Source: Magnolia sinica
Taxonomy: Eukaryota > Streptophyta > Magnoliopsida > Magnoliales > Magnoliaceae
Reading direction: 5' to 3'
DNA length: 64,000 bases
NCBI RefSeq assembly: GCF_029962835.1
Contig: NC_080581.1
Location: forward strand, 20,474,001-20,538,000
Below the pieces are notes generated by a model. The model saw only the letters and a list, made by a program, of their open reading frames with translations, ran no database searches and was not told the DNA's origin. Positions 1-13,228 of the stretch are shown here, piece after piece (the stretch's first letter is position 1; each line of letters begins with the position of its first letter). Made by a program: the position numbers and the translations under genes.

Positions 1-469
1 TCTTCGACTGAGATCCCAGTTAGATATTTTCGATAAGAACTGAATAGTTATAATCAAAGGAGACCGCCTTCGCAAGAGCGGTATCCAACCTTTGCTTATT
101 AGCCTCCAGGGAAGAGAAGCACGGCCCCATGTCCTCCAGCGCGGACTACTTTAAAGCTTCTTCATGAAGGATCTCGTCCAGCTGGGCCCTCAGGAGCCTC
201 CAATCTTCCCCCAGTACCCGCAAAGCTTCTTGTAGAGCCTCCGACTGGGCCTCAGTAGCATCCCTAGTACTCCCGATGACCTAGAGCTCAGAGGTCTTCA
301 CCTGAAGGTTAGCCTCCAGCCTCTTATAACCCCGACTAACATCCTGAAAGGTCAGTTGGGTAGCCAAGAGAGCAGGAGCTGCCTGAAAAAAAAATGAAGT
401 AAAAAAAAAAAAAAAAAACTATACAAGGAGAGAAGAGTCAAAGAACAATTTAAGGACTCACCTCCAGGA

Positions 470-1963
470 GGTAAATTGTCACCTCTTGCAACAAATCCAT
501 TGAATGGAGGGCCGCCAAGGCGGCAATGCCCCTCTCATCCACATGACGAGACACCCATTTGGCGAGCTTTGCCAGAGGGCCCAACTCAGAGGTCGATCCA
601 CTGCCCTCCACCTCATGGGCAGAAGCCCCAACATCAGGGCAGAGCGAGCTCCTCCCTCAACCTCGTGAGTAGTAGGAGGTGCTCTCTCGACCCCATGGGT
701 AGAGGACCCCTCCTCGCCAACATGCTCCAGCCCGGGCGGAGCAGCAACATCAACAGCAACAATAACAGTAGCAACAACAGCAGTGGAGGGTGTGGAGGGT
801 ACCTCACCCAAGGCAGCTCTGGGCTGCTCAGGGGGGGCCAAGATCTTAGGCGAAGGGTTTATCGCAACCCTAGTTGGCGCCTTACCCTAACGAGGAGCCC
901 CCTCTTTCACCACTATCTTAAGCCGCTCCATCTCGACCGAGGAATGCAGCTTCATCTTCTTCAAGGGGCAAGGCTTACCAGACATATCTGTAAGAACCAA
1001 ACCAAAACGTAAAAAATAAAAGGAAAAACTCAAAAAATAATGGAGAACCCGACTAAGTATATCATACCTGATGGCATAGGAGCAACCTGGGATATACTAA
1101 GGGGTGATCAGCTTCTTCCAATTCTTTGAGCAGGCTTCAACAACCTCACGTGAGGAGAGCTCGGGTTGTACGTGAGAAAAGCCCGTTGTAAAAATCAAGA
1201 AGGGGAAAAAGATTAGTATAGGCCCAAACTACGCCCGACCTAGTTTAATTCAACAATTCTCGACATAGAGTCGTAAATTTGGCGGGGACACCGATCGTCG
1301 GGTCTACCCACTCCTAGACTTGAAGAACCGTTTATCTTTCCACCATCCTTTATTGGACAAAGGGTTGTCGGTGATGAGAGCCTGACCTTGATTGGCTCAG
1401 ATAGAGAAGTAATACCATCCCAAGTTGGTGGAGTTAATTTTCACCTTGTACAAATATAGGAACTCACCTACAGACAACTCAAGATAACCGATCTACTACT
1501 AGAGAACACAGGTCTCGATCAATGCCCTCCAGGCATTCGGGATCAATTGACCTGTGGCTAACCTTAAGGTAGCGACAACTCTCTAAGTCGCAAGATGCAG
1601 GGGTAAACGAAGACCGCACTGTAAAGCTACAACATAAATAGCTAGCTCGCCCTCGCAAGGTTGACTTAGTACCTCCCCTACTTTGGGCACTTGAAGTACC
1701 ATCGACTCAGAGATCTGATAATCCCTCCTTACTTGGGCCAGATCAGTGCCCGTCATAGTAGACCTGAAGTCACCAATCTCCCTAAACTCAGCAAAAGGAC
1801 CTCCTGGTCCTGACCGAAGTCCCTCCTCGCTGACTCCCCGAAATTCCATCTCTTCGCCTCACGGCTCCGAGGAGGAAGGGACGGGCCTATTCATCCGGGT
1901 GTCCTCGAGGGAATGGTATGAATCATTATGAAAAGCTTCCGACACCGACCAATTACCAGACAT
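470..1963 (-). pseudogene. Decayed antisense gag-like ORF (Transposase_28 / 'putative gypsy type transposon' type)
   Basis: The start MSGNWSVSEAFHNDSYHS is at 1963, with an in-frame TGA about 34 codons later. The 1849-1583 part reads RRDYQISESMVLQVPKVGEV then GELAIYVVALQCGLRLPLH, which resembles the N-terminal block of the Transposase_28 family. Further on, NLGWYYFSI (about 1410) and WWKDKRFF (about 1340) follow among several stops. From 841 to 470 the frame is Pro/Ala-rich and uninformative. It is not translatable as one protein now. Confidence 0.6.
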
Positions 1964-2157
1964 GCCCGACATCCCGACCAAAGTCAAAATAAGAAAAGAA
2001 ATCCTATACAAGCTGGTAAAAAGAAAAAATAGGCCGGAGAAGGGAATATTGCCAGAAAGAGGGAAAGGAGAGGGATTTCCAACTTACCAGAAATTGCCTA
2101 GTCCGGTGGAGAGCGAGACAATAAAATGAAAATAAGGGGTTGGGCATTCCTCCCCCT

Positions 2158-2164
2158 CTTTATA
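2158..2164 (-). promoter_or_regulatory. Putative TATA box of the antisense ORF
   Basis: On the minus strand GGATATAAAGAGGGGGAGG is a good plant TATA context. It lies about 195 bases upstream of the antisense ATG at 1963, with a donor-like CTGGTAAGT (about 2090) between. This suggests the antisense ORF had its own promoter and a leader intron (inference). Confidence 0.4.
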
Positions 2165-2548
2165 TCCATGCCTAGTCTAGCGCATTCATGGCTAGCAATT
2201 AATACTCCAGCACGAGAAGCCACAGCGTCTCACCTAAACACCCTCCATACGGACCACGTGGCAAGACTCAACTTGAGAGCGAGCTCGAGCACTGATCCAT
2301 GGACAGCTGGCACCCAATCGTACACTTGACAATCAAACGATGCCGTCACTCCTGCCGCTCCCAAGAAATGCGGTCATCATTAAGAAATTCGCTTTCGATC
2401 CCCATGCTCACCATCTCCTCATCATTTGTCATAACAATAGAGTGACCTGATCTCTCGATTTCCCGACCTACTCAACACCGAGCATAAGTCGGCCCACGAT
2501 AACTTGCTCCTCGAGGATCTAAAGATCGCTCGAAAGCAAGGGGGCTAC

Positions 2549-3160
2549 TGTTGTGGGTAAAAGTGGACCAACCAGGATGACTCAAGATGGGAGGACGACT
2601 TCCATCAAAAGGATTGTTAAGCCATGGCCCACTTGACCTCAAAGCCGAACTGGATCCATCCATCATCAACTACATCTCTAATTCAAGACCAACCTCGAGT
2701 TTAGCCGTTCGATCTCCAACTTGATCTCAACTTCGATTCACCTAAGTTGGAGGATGAGCTCGGCTCAAGTTTGAAGTCGAGCTCAGCCCTACACACTGAC
2801 CTAGTGGACCGCCCACCGCCTGAGGTTTACCGGGATATCCCCTTGATTTTCTTTAAGAATCCTGGGAGAACGATTATGCCCCCCCCTCCCAAATCAACTT
2901 CCTGGCATTATACGACATCGGGTGGCAGATTCATGACTATATACGACACTGCCTTTAAGAACTCTATATATACATGCCCCTTCTACAAATAAAGGTACAC
3001 ACAACTCTGAGCCTAAAAACCCAATCTTCGACTAGACCCAGATTCCTTGGTCTGATTATGGCATCGGAGGGTCCCATATTTGAGCCAGGGTCTCATTCAT
3101 CCATTTCTTGTGTAGCTGTTTGAAGGTACTGGGAAGGCTAACTAGTTTTCTGCATCAACA
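2549..3160 (+). repeat. 3' LTR of the Tat-type element
   Basis: 612 bp, starts TGTTGTGGG and ends GCATCAACA (TGTTG...CAACA). It contains a plus-strand TATA (CTCTATATATACATG) near 2962. The other LTR is outside the window, so no target duplication can be tested. Confidence 0.75.
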
Positions 3161-4104
3161 CTTATATAAGAGAATGGAATATAATTTCTATGGCAGTGAG
3201 AAATAATAACAAGTTCTTCCTAATCTTCTCTTTTCCCTTCTCAATTCCCTCTCAATTCTCATCTTCTTTATTATTCTTTTCTTCTTCCTCACATGTTTTA
3301 TCAAGGCACATAACATTAGAGATCTAAAAGGTACCTTAACCCATGTGATGTGACAACACACTATAAATCTTGAGGATGATCAATCTCAAAGATAAACGAT
3401 CTTGATTGATGGCCCACACATTTAGCGACATGGATCACCCTTCGCTCACCTTCTCCTCACTTATCTCTTTACATTTATGCAAAGGATGAGAAGCCTCACT
3501 TAATGTTGAGTACAATGAAGAAGGCAAGGATCTTCCTTACTTCCTCTATCATGGTTTGTTTCCCATCATAAAAAAACAAGACCATAACCTTCTCCTATTT
3601 ATATTAGCCAATTAAGAATATTTTGAACTAATTAGCCTACATTTTACAAAGGAGAGAAAAACCATTTAATGATGGGATTATACGCCCTAACTCTTGGTGG
3701 ATATTAAGAAAAATGCTAACAACACATATGTAGCAAGGCTAGTGCACTATTTAGGCTGACCACCTAAGCAATCTGCTTTTTCCACCAATTCAAAGTTACA
3801 ATCTTATCACGTAGGAGATGTTTGTGAAGAGGCCATTCATGTTTGGGCCACCATTTCAGTAGTTTGATCACTAAATCATGAAAACCATCTGGATGTGTTA
3901 AAAGCATTTATTATACCTTGGGGAAAAAGGGGATGAGAATGGGAACTAGAATCCTTTACAACACCTGTTATAAGAAGCTCATGCAACACCCAAAATATAT
4001 GGAGCCCACCTTGATGCTGTCTAACACCCACTCCATTCATCAATTGTAGCACCTCATGCTTGTTGTGCCCAATAAAAAACTAACCTGATTCAAAACCTAG
4101 GTGG
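3161..4104. other. Intergenic, no gene seen
   Basis: No coding signal beyond short chance ORFs. 3161-3320 (TTATATAAG followed by a pyrimidine-rich run) could be an old LTR fragment. 3960-4104 resembles the GGTGGGCC-type dispersed repeats. Confidence 0.4.
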
Positions 4105-4109
4105 GCCAC

Positions 4110-5309
4110 TGATGCAGGATATGAAAGCCAAATATAATGTGCAAAATTTTCAGGCTTAAGATTACGTTAGTTAAGAAACAATTACACAAATTCTATATCC
4201 CACACAAAAGCTCAACATTCAATCAAAGGGAATCTATGCGGGTTCAGACCTACACATGCTAGGGCTAGATCAATAAAAATTATGAACCAACGATACTCAA
4301 AGGGAAGTAAATTCATCACACATGCACAACAATTTGTCCATAATTCAAGGGATTCACCAATTTCAGTTCAGAGAACCCTAGGATTAAAAAGGGACAAACA
4401 AATTGAAAATAATGTAATCTAGGGTTAGGGTTATAGAAAATAGGTATGAGAGAGACGAAATAGGTAGAAAATCTGAACCTGACGACAATCTACGCGTGCG
4501 AATTGTGGGCCAGGCTTGACGCACATGTGCAGGGGCCTGGCCGCACATGCGAGGGGGCTCCGATTCCAAAAACTAACTCCTTAAGTCTGGTCGGCCAAGG
4601 GAGGGATCCAAAACCCTCAATTTTTGAGCTGATCTGATGTGCAGTCTGTGCGTGGTGCTCCGCCGAAGTTTCAGCCCTCCTACAGGGTCAGATTCTGAAA
4701 TTCTGTTGTAAATGAGAAATTTACTGTAATAAAGGGCAGATTTAAAGCATAAATAATTGTAAGAGATGAGAAATATGGATGGTAGAAGATGAGAGCAAAT
4801 CGGGATAGATGTGGCTATGCACCACGGTAGTCGGCCCTTCGAGGAAGGGAGGGTTTTGCACCCAATTGGATTTCTACAACTCAGAAGCTCAGAGGAGCAG
4901 AAAAATGCAGGAATTTTTATTAATCTTCAATGAGAAAAAAAGATAAGGGGTGCCTATTTATAAGGAAACCCTATACCCAAATACTCGGGTCATGTGCGCA
5001 ACCTATTGCTTGGTGATGAAGTAATAAAAAATAACAATTAATCAAAGTAATCTAAACCATCTATAATACTCTAAATAACAATAATAAGTAAATCCTAAAA
5101 TATGAGAATAATTAGACTAGTGGGCCACGATCATGAGAACCCATGGTGGGCTTTACATGGCTATCGGGCCCACTCCAACAAACCAAAAACAGTCCTTTAA
5201 CTAGGAGGCTTTCTTTGGATGTCGTCATCGATCCAGATCGATGGTGAGATCCTCCTCCTCCTTGTGTATGTGCGTAGGGGGCGTGCATGTGCGCGTGATG
5301 TCTCCATCA
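4110..5309 (-). repeat. Gy1 3' LTR
   Basis: About 1.2 kb, TGATGCAGGATATG ... TGTCTCCATCA. The right LTR is clearly its copy, with scattered substitutions and small indels. On the minus strand the end of pol (chromodomain frame, to about 5225) reads into this LTR. Confidence 0.92.
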
Positions 5310-8300
5310 ACTCTCCCCAGCTGCGAAGATTTCGCCACTGGTTCTTCCTCAGTAAGCCACGTGCTGTCCTCAATAAGCCACGTATTGTCTGAAGCTGGGA
5401 GTGACTTCCACTTAACAAGGTACTTCTGAAACCCGCCATCCGACGTCAATACTATCTGATGGTCCAGAATATCCTCTATTTTCTTTCTAGGTGTAGGAAG
5501 GTTAGGTATGTGAGGTAGAGGTTGGAAAGAAAGGTTGGGAAGAGGTCATGAATCAAGGGACAGATCTGGGGAATCAGGATGGGTGGGCGAAAGGCCAGAC
5601 AAAGTATCAGTGGTCCCATGAAAAGTAATTAGATCCTCCACATTAAATGTAGAACTAATTCCCATGGAAGGTGGAAGATCTACCATATACGCATTGAGAT
5701 CGTTTCATTTTATAAGTTTAAAGGGTCCAGTGCTATGCACTTGTAATTTACGAATGGCTCCCTGAGGATACCGCTCGGGCCTAATGCGGACCATTACAGA
5801 GTCCCTTATATTGAATTCCTTGAAATGTTTATGTTGGTTTGCAGAAAATTTGTAATGTTCATTACTAGTAGTGATCTTTCACTTGATTTCTTGATGCAAT
5901 GAATGAATATGATGCGCGAAAGACTCTACAGACTCTGATGGCCTATGGGACAGTGACATATGGACAAGATCAATAGGCTTCCTAGGCTTATAACCAATAA
6001 CGATTTCAAAAGGACTTAGACCTGTGGACCTATTGACAAAACTATTAAATACAAACTCGGTCATAGGTAGTACAGTGTCCCATGTCCTGATGTGCTCCCC
6101 TACTAAACATCTGAGCAAACTCCCTAGGCTCCTATTGACTACCTCAGTCTAACCATCGGTCTGAGGGTGGTAGGCAGAAGAAAATTAGAGCCTAGTATTC
6201 ATCGTGTACCATAGTGACTTCCAAAAGTAACTCATGAATCGCACGTCTTAGTCAGACACTATGGTTTTTGGTAACCCATGCAGTTTGACGACCTCACTAA
6301 AGAACAGCTTGACAATATGAGATGTGTCGGAGGTCTTAGAGCAAAGAATGAAGTGAACCATTTTAGAAAAACGGTACACGACAACAAATATGGAATCGTG
6401 TTTCCGAATAGTATTGGAGAGTCCAAGCACGAAGTCCATACTGATGTCCTGCCAAGGGATGAATGAGACTAACAAAGGTATGTATAATCCTATGTTTTGT
6501 TTCTTTTGCTTTGTTAGTTGATAAGTACGGCATTGTCCTATAATTTTGGCCACGTCTCGCTTGAGGCTTGACCAATGAAACCTATCCTCTACTAGGGCAA
6601 TAGTCTTGTCCCGATCGAAATGACCCGCGACCCCTCCTGAATGTAACTCCTAGACAAGAAAATCGCAGAGGGAAGTATGTGGTATGCACAAGCGATCACT
6701 CTTAAACAAATACCCGTCTAAAATCAAGTACTTACTGCTAGCTCCTGACGGACTCTCTAACAATGACGCATACACAACTCCAAAATCTGAACATTTAGAA
6801 TAATCTTCTTACATGCGCTCGAGGCCCGTGACTTCAACACTCATGGAATTGAGTAACGCGACTCAAGGACTTAACACATTGGCATGCTCATTCTCTACAC
6901 GGCCTTGTGCTTAAGCACAAAAGTGTACTCTTGAAGGAATTAAACCCACTTAGCGTGCCTAGGGTTTAATTTCTTCCGAGAGTTCAGATATCTCAAGGCC
7001 TCGTGATCTGAGAATAAAACGAATTCTTGTGGCAATAGGTAATGACGCCAATAGCATAGTGATTGCACTATCGCATAAAACTCTTTGTCATATGTGCAAT
7101 AGTTTTGCTTTGCCTCATTCAGTTTCTCACTAAAAAAGGGGACAGGGTGCCCTTCCTGACTAAGTACTCCTTCTATACCGACTCCTGACCCGTCACATGC
7201 GACTTCAAAAACTTTTAAAAAATTTGGAAGTCGCGTGACTAAAGCTTCGGTCATCTTGACTTTTATCTCCTCGAAGGCCTTCGAGGTTTCCTTTGTCCAT
7301 TGAAACTCTCCCCTTTTTATGCAATCTGGAATGGGAGCCATGATGGAACTGAAATCTCAAATAAACCGCTTATAGAAGGTGGCAAAGCCGTGAAAGCTAC
7401 ACGCCTCATAAATATTACGGGGTTCAAGCCAATTGACGATGACCTTGACCTTCTTAGGATTCGCTGATACGCCTCCAGCTAACACAATAAAACCTAAAAA
7501 GATAACACTAATAGATAAAAACGCATACTTCTTTAGGTTGACGTACAATTTTTCAGCTCTAAGGATCCCACAAACCTGCCTCAAATGGTTGAGGTGTTGT
7601 GCCTTGGTCATACTATAAATCAAGATGTCATCAAAGTATACAACCAATAACTTCCCCATGAAGGGCCTCAACACTTGGGTCATCACATGTATGAAAGTGC
7701 TTGGGGAGTTAGTTAACCCAAAAGGCATAACTAGCCACATAGCCCATCATTCGTCTTGAAGGCCATATTCCGCTCATCATCAGGGTGTACACGAATTTGG
7801 TGATAACCACTTTTGAGGTCTTTTTTTGAGAAGATAGTAGCATTGGTCATCATATCTAATATGTCATCAAAACACGGTATGAAAAACCGATACTTGATTG
7901 TGATTTTGTTGATGACCTTACTATCAACACACATCTTCTATGTGTCATCCTTCCTAGGTGTAAAAAGGGCAGGCACGACACACGGGCTCATGCTTTCTCA
8001 AATGAAACTCTTTTCTAGGATTTCGTCAATCTGTCTTTTTAACTCAACATGCTCCTTTGGGTTCATTCTGTAATGTGGGAGGTTTGGTAAAGTCGTCCTA
8101 GGGATTAAATCAATGACATGTTATATATCCCTCATGGGGGAAGCTCATTAGGTAAATTATCAGGAAAGACATCACGAAACTTATGCACTATCTGAATGCT
8201 CTCAGTGGGTAACTCTATGCTAGTCTCAGTACACTTTCCCTAACCACAAGAGTGTATACCATCAAGTCCGCCTCTGTTTCTCGCTCAAAGTCCTTGGCAT

Positions 8301-10011
8301 TTAGAATACGGAGTGGTTTGGACTTGGACTTCGATTCTTTCAATTCTTTTGAGCCGCTCACACCACTCTGTGCGGTAGATTCCTTTCCAGTTGTGTTCTT
8401 GGGTGGCAGTAGATTTAGCTTGACCTTCTTGCCCTTGAACCAGAATGTACACACATTTGAACGATCAAATATGGTAACATCCCTGTCATAGAACCACGGT
8501 CTACCCAAAATGATATAGTCGACATCTATGGGAACAACATCACACCAAAGTGTGTCTTTATATGATTCAAACTGAATAAGAACAAGACAACGGTGCGAGA
8601 CTGGAATGAAAGTTTCATTAACCTAGGACACTCTATAGGGTTGAGGATGAGCTTCAAGCTTCAAGCCAAAACGGCTCACGGTGCTAGTCGATCCCATGTT
8701 GGCACAACTATCACTATTCACGATTATCTTACAGCTCTTTTCCTCACATTTTGCATAAGTATATAAGATTGTGTTGCGGCGCCAATCATTACTATTCTAG
8801 GCTTTACCCAAGGCGCAATGTACAATTGCGAGGGTCGCAGACTCTTCCTTATCACTAGAGATTTCTACTGGCTCATATTCTTCCTCATTACCATCACTCT
8901 CCGGGGGCACTACTACTACTTGCCCATTAATAAGAAATACTTTGGTGCTCTTTTTCGTGCCACGCTGGTGGACAAAGTGATCAAACCCTTGACACATAAA
9001 ACACCTAGTTGCCCCACTTCCACGCGAGCTAGACCCAACAATTTCTTTACCATTATCATCCTTGGGACTGGGCTGAAAACTGTCGGAAGATTTGTTCTGC
9101 TACCCAATGTTAGGTTTAGCCCCAGAGGGGTTGGCCTTAGCACTAGAATCGCGAAAGTCAAACTGCCTTCCCACAGATGCTTTGAGGTATTGCTTGACGT
9201 CTAACACTATTTAATACAACTATTCAATAATGTTTATGTCTTTGACGAGCAATTCCTTCCTAATATAAGGACGGAGGCCCGTTTTAAAATGAGCAAGGGT
9301 GAGTACGGGGTCCTCATTAACCTCACAACGGGTTAAGTACTCTTTGAACTTTTCAATATATTAAAAAATACTCATGGAACCTTGTCGAAGAGATTGTCAT
9401 TCCTTAATCAATCGTAAGCGATAAGAGAAATGGAGGTACTTTTTCTTAAGTGTTTCTTTCATTTCCCCCCAATGGACTCTTGGGAATTTCCTCGCTCTTT
9501 TTTTCTTTTGCTCTACCGTCGCCCAAAACCTATTTGCTTGGCCCACAAGCTTCATCTTGACGAATTAGACTCGACGAGCAAGCATCCGACATGTCATACC
9601 AATCAAAATAGTGGTCCATATTTACTAACCAATTTAAAAAGGCTTTAGGGTCCAAGTGGCCATCAAATGTAGATGTATCTACTCTAATTCCCTTGAGGAG
9701 TTGCGCATCTGGGTCATATTGATTATGATGTCCCTCGCGGAGTAGGGGCACGAGTGCGCGCCCATGACCAATTCCTTGGCCTAACCACCTACCTGAGATT
9801 GAGCATCTTCCCCAACGGTGGAGTTTGCTCTGAGGGAAGTCTCTAGTTGGGTAACGCACGCATTAAACTGCTCAAGGCGTTGGTCCACACGTTGTTCCAA
9901 GCGTTTACCCAAAGAATCAACTTGCTGGGTCAACTTGTTTACTGATTCTTTCAATTGTTCCATGTTTAGTATAGGGTGCAAGCCAAAACCACGACTCGTA
10001 CGTATTGGCAT
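5225..10011 (-). pseudogene. Gy1 gag-pol polyprotein, broken
   Basis: Reads from [15 protein letters not shown] (10011). Gag: coiled coil, then [13 protein letters not shown] (about 9650). Zinc knuckle near 8990 (CQGFDHFVHQRGTK) with its last Cys changed to Arg. Protease near 8730 has NSD where DSG is expected. RT 7934-7357 has [26 protein letters not shown] and the catalytic YFDDILIYS. RNase H 7341-6940 (EVACDGSGVG, DHEALRYLNSRKKLNPRHAKW). Integrase about 6640-5880 ([14 protein letters not shown]). Chromodomain 5449-5300 ([13 protein letters not shown]). Frameshifts and stops separate these parts, so it cannot make a functional polyprotein. Confidence 0.9.
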
Positions 10012-10324
10012 ACAACTACTAACTCAACCTAAGGACTTTCTACTGCGACTATATGCATCTAAATGAGACAAAATGATCCTATGAGACTTTATATGAGGAA
10101 AATTACACAATGTCACTGAAATTCAGCAAAATAGCTGTTAAACTAAAGGGATAAGAGAAAATTACAGCAATGTGAATTGCTAATTTTCTGATTACAGAAA
10201 TTTCAACAGTTTATATAAGGATTTATGGACTTCTAAACAACTATATATGATGAGAATGGATGCATAATGGGCATAAGCAAACTAAACCTTAAATATGTAA
10301 TGCATTTCCCTACAAGAACCCTAA

Positions 10325-10336
10325 GCTCTGATACCA
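10325..10336 (-). other. Gy1 primer-binding site (initiator tRNA-Met type)
   Basis: Minus strand TGGTATCAGAGC, a few bases inside the 5' LTR, matches the 3' end of plant initiator tRNA-Met. Confidence 0.88.
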
Positions 10337-10340
10337 AAAT

Positions 10341-11534
10341 TGATGCGGGACATGAAATTCAAATATGATGTGTAAGATTTCCAGGCTTAAGATCACGTTA
10401 GTTCATAAACAATTACACAAATTTCATATCCCACACAAAAGCTTAACATTCAATCAATGAGAATCTATGTGGGTCTAGACCTACATATGTTAGGGCTGGA
10501 TTAATAAAAATTATGAACCAAGCGATACTCAAAGGGAAGTAAATTTATCCACATATGCACAACAATCTATCCCTAATTTAAGGGATTCACTAATCTCAGT
10601 TCAGAGAACCCTACGATTAGAAAAGGGGCAAACAAATTGAAAATAATGCAATCTAGAGTTGGAAAAATATGTATGAGAGAGATGAAATAGGTAGGAAATC
10701 TGAACATGACGACAGTCCACGTGTGCGAACAGCGGGCCAGACTTGACGCACGTGCGCAAGGGCCTGGCTGCACGTGCGAGGGGGCCCCAATTCTAAAAAC
10801 TGACTCCTTGAGTCTAGTTAGCCAGGGGAGGGCTCCAAAATCTTCGATTTTTGGGCCGATCCGATGTGCGGTCTGTAAGTGGTGCTCTGCTGAAGTTTCA
10901 GCCCTCCTGCAGTGTCAGATTCTAGAATTCTGTTGTAAAGGAAAAAATTGCCGCAATAAAGGGCGGATTTAAAGCGTAGATGATTATAGGAGATTAGAAG
11001 CATGGATGATAGAAGATAGGGGTGAATTGGGATAGATGTGACTTCGCACCACAGTAGTCACCCCTTTAAGGAAGGAAGGGTTTCGCACCCAATTGGATTT
11101 CTACAACTCAGAAAGCTTAGAGGAGTAGAAAGATGCAAAATTTTTTATTAATCTTCAATGAGAAAAAAACATACAGGGGATGCCTCTTTATAAGTAAACC
11201 CTATACCCCAAAACTCGCGTAAAGTGCGCAACCTATTATTTGGCGATGAAGTAATAAGAAATAACAACTAATCAAAGTAATTTAAACCGTCCATGATACT
11301 CTAAATAACAATAATAAGTAAGTCTTAAAATACGAGATTAATTAGACTAGTGGGCTACGAACCCATGGTGAGCTTTACATGGTTATCGGGCCCACTCTAA
11401 CAAACCAAAACACAGTCCTCTAACTAAGAGGTACTCTCTGGACATCGTCATTGATCCAAATCAATGGTGGGGTCCTCCTTCTCCTTGCGTACGTGCGTAG
11501 GGGGGGCATGCGTATGCGCATGATGTCCCCATTA
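10341..11534 (-). repeat. Gy1 5' LTR
   Basis: TGATGCGGGACATG ... TGTCCCCATTA; same structure as the left LTR, including the CCCAATTGGATTTC and CTTCAATGAGAAAAAAA blocks. Followed by the target duplication GCCAC. Confidence 0.92.
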
Positions 11535-11539
11535 GCCAC

Positions 11540-13228
11540 ACCATGATAACAATGTAAAATCAAGCCCCAAATGTCTAAATTCGTTTGATGTGCCAAACCC
11601 AAAACTAAAAACAAGCTAATCCTTTGGATCTTTTCATCCCCGTATGCTCATCTGATGAACAATTTGGACAGTATATAAATAAAGTGGTGACTCAGGAAAG
11701 GTTTTATGGTGGGCGTCCTCATCCTCACTATTCCTAGTGGTATGGCCCACTTGAGTTTTTATCAACTTGATTTTTCAGGCTCAATTATTAAATGGTGTCG
11801 CAATTGATGGTATGAGTGGATGTCAAATACACATACAGTGACCCTAGTGATCTTGAATGTTGCAGGCCTTTTCTTACAAGATTTTCATCCCAAAAATAGG
11901 CATAGCTAGTGATAAAAAGAAAGTGTTAGTCCATTTATTTCGTAGTTGAAGTGATGGCACTCATTGTTGCATAGAGCAAGGCTTGTGTGTCGATCCAACA
12001 CCACATAACTCGATGCTGTTGGGATGTGAAGGAATTTAATTAGGCCACATGTTGTTATTAGAGATGGAGTTACTCAAAGTATGTTTGAAAATGAACCAAG
12101 TGAGAAAAATATTAAGTTGGATGAGGCTTAATGTGGCAAGATTTGATTGAGCCAATTTATGTAAGTTATTAGAAATGAGGATCCATAGCTCAAGTGAGAG
12201 ACTGAGTGAAGATACCTTTTTTCAACACTGAGGTCTTAATATTGATTCCTCAGTGGGGTGACTAACAGTGGAGTGTATACTAACAAGCTAATCCAAAAAT
12301 CTCGCCTCCGGGTTTCATCTATTTTATATTTGAAAGTAGTTAGGTGGAGCTCATCTCTAATAATGACATGTGGTCCAATTAAATCGTGCCATCTACCCAA
12401 GGGCAAAAGGGTGGGGTCCACTACTTTGACCAGCGCAAGGCCCTATGCGATCTATATTTGGTGGGCCACAAACCACCAAACCGGAAAATTGTTTGGGAGT
12501 CTCAATTATTGCCATTTATTCTATTGGAAAAGGCACTTCCTACCGTCTGAGGTCCGTTGGCAGACGGCTTTCCCATCTTCATTCCATAATCCACAGTCCC
12601 TCGAGACAATCGGAAGTACCATGCATCCACACTATAGCTACACTTGTAAGATACATGGACCAGATCCAAACCGTTCATGTCGTGGGTTAAGTACTAAATG
12701 GACCCCAGTACAAAAATCACACGCTTTAAACAATTCTAATTCTTGAATATTTAAAGCCTATTAGATGGTTAGGATGGTCCAGTCAAAGCAACATTTTATT
12801 ACTGGCCAATCAAAAGGATATCTGGCATGGGTACACATGTGACACGTGTACAGTACATGATTTGGGGGGCATGAAAATGACATTCCTCCACAAGAACTGG
12901 ACCAACTGCCTCAAACATGTACAGAAATGACTATGATTAATTTGCCTTTTAACCATACTATATTTGTTGGAAATTTTGGGCCAAAACAGTATTGGAATGT
13001 AAGACTAAGAAATTAGTGTGTTGAAGCATTTCTGCATGGCTGTACCAATGAAAATGACATTTCAAGTCTCTTTTTCTAACTTTATTTCACCCTCTTGTCA
13101 TTTTTGTCCCCATCACATGGCCCACTCACAAAGACTAGCAGCAGCACACATCCATGTCACTTTTCTCCAATCTTTTCCTTTCACTTCTGTCTCTCAGGAG
13201 TGGATCGGGTGTTGTCCGAACCCTTATC
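11540..13228. other. Intergenic, no gene seen
   Basis: Short ORFs only, none with a recognisable protein. It includes the right half of the dispersed GGTGGGCC-type repeat interrupted by Gy1 (11535 onward) and other low-copy-looking AT-rich sequence. Confidence 0.4.

Larger units (their letters stand above)
1..3160 (+). mobile_element. 3' end of a Tat-type Ty3/gypsy LTR retrotransposon (cut by the window edge)
   Basis: The LTR at 2549-3160 is preceded directly by a polypurine tract (GAAAGCAAGGGGGCTAC), so the element runs on the plus strand and this is its 3' LTR. The internal part carries a decayed gag-like ORF on the opposite strand, followed (reading minus) by a coiled-coil-like Glu/Ala/Leu-rich region at about 380-1. 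Antisense ORFs between pol and the 3' LTR are known from the Tat branch of Ty3/gypsy. The pol region and 5' LTR would lie left of the window. Confidence 0.7.
4110..11534 (-). mobile_element. Ty3/gypsy chromovirus Gy1 with both LTRs
   Basis: LTRs at 4110-5309 and 10341-11534 start TGATG and end CATCA (or CATTA). They are flanked by the 5-bp duplication GCCAC (4105-4109 and 11535-11539). A PBS for initiator tRNA-Met lies beside the right LTR and a polypurine tract (GGGGAGAGT read on minus) beside the left, fixing minus orientation. Gene order gag-PR-RT-RNaseH-INT-chromodomain is Ty3/gypsy chromovirus. It was inserted into a GGTGGGCCAC-type repeat. Confidence 0.93.
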
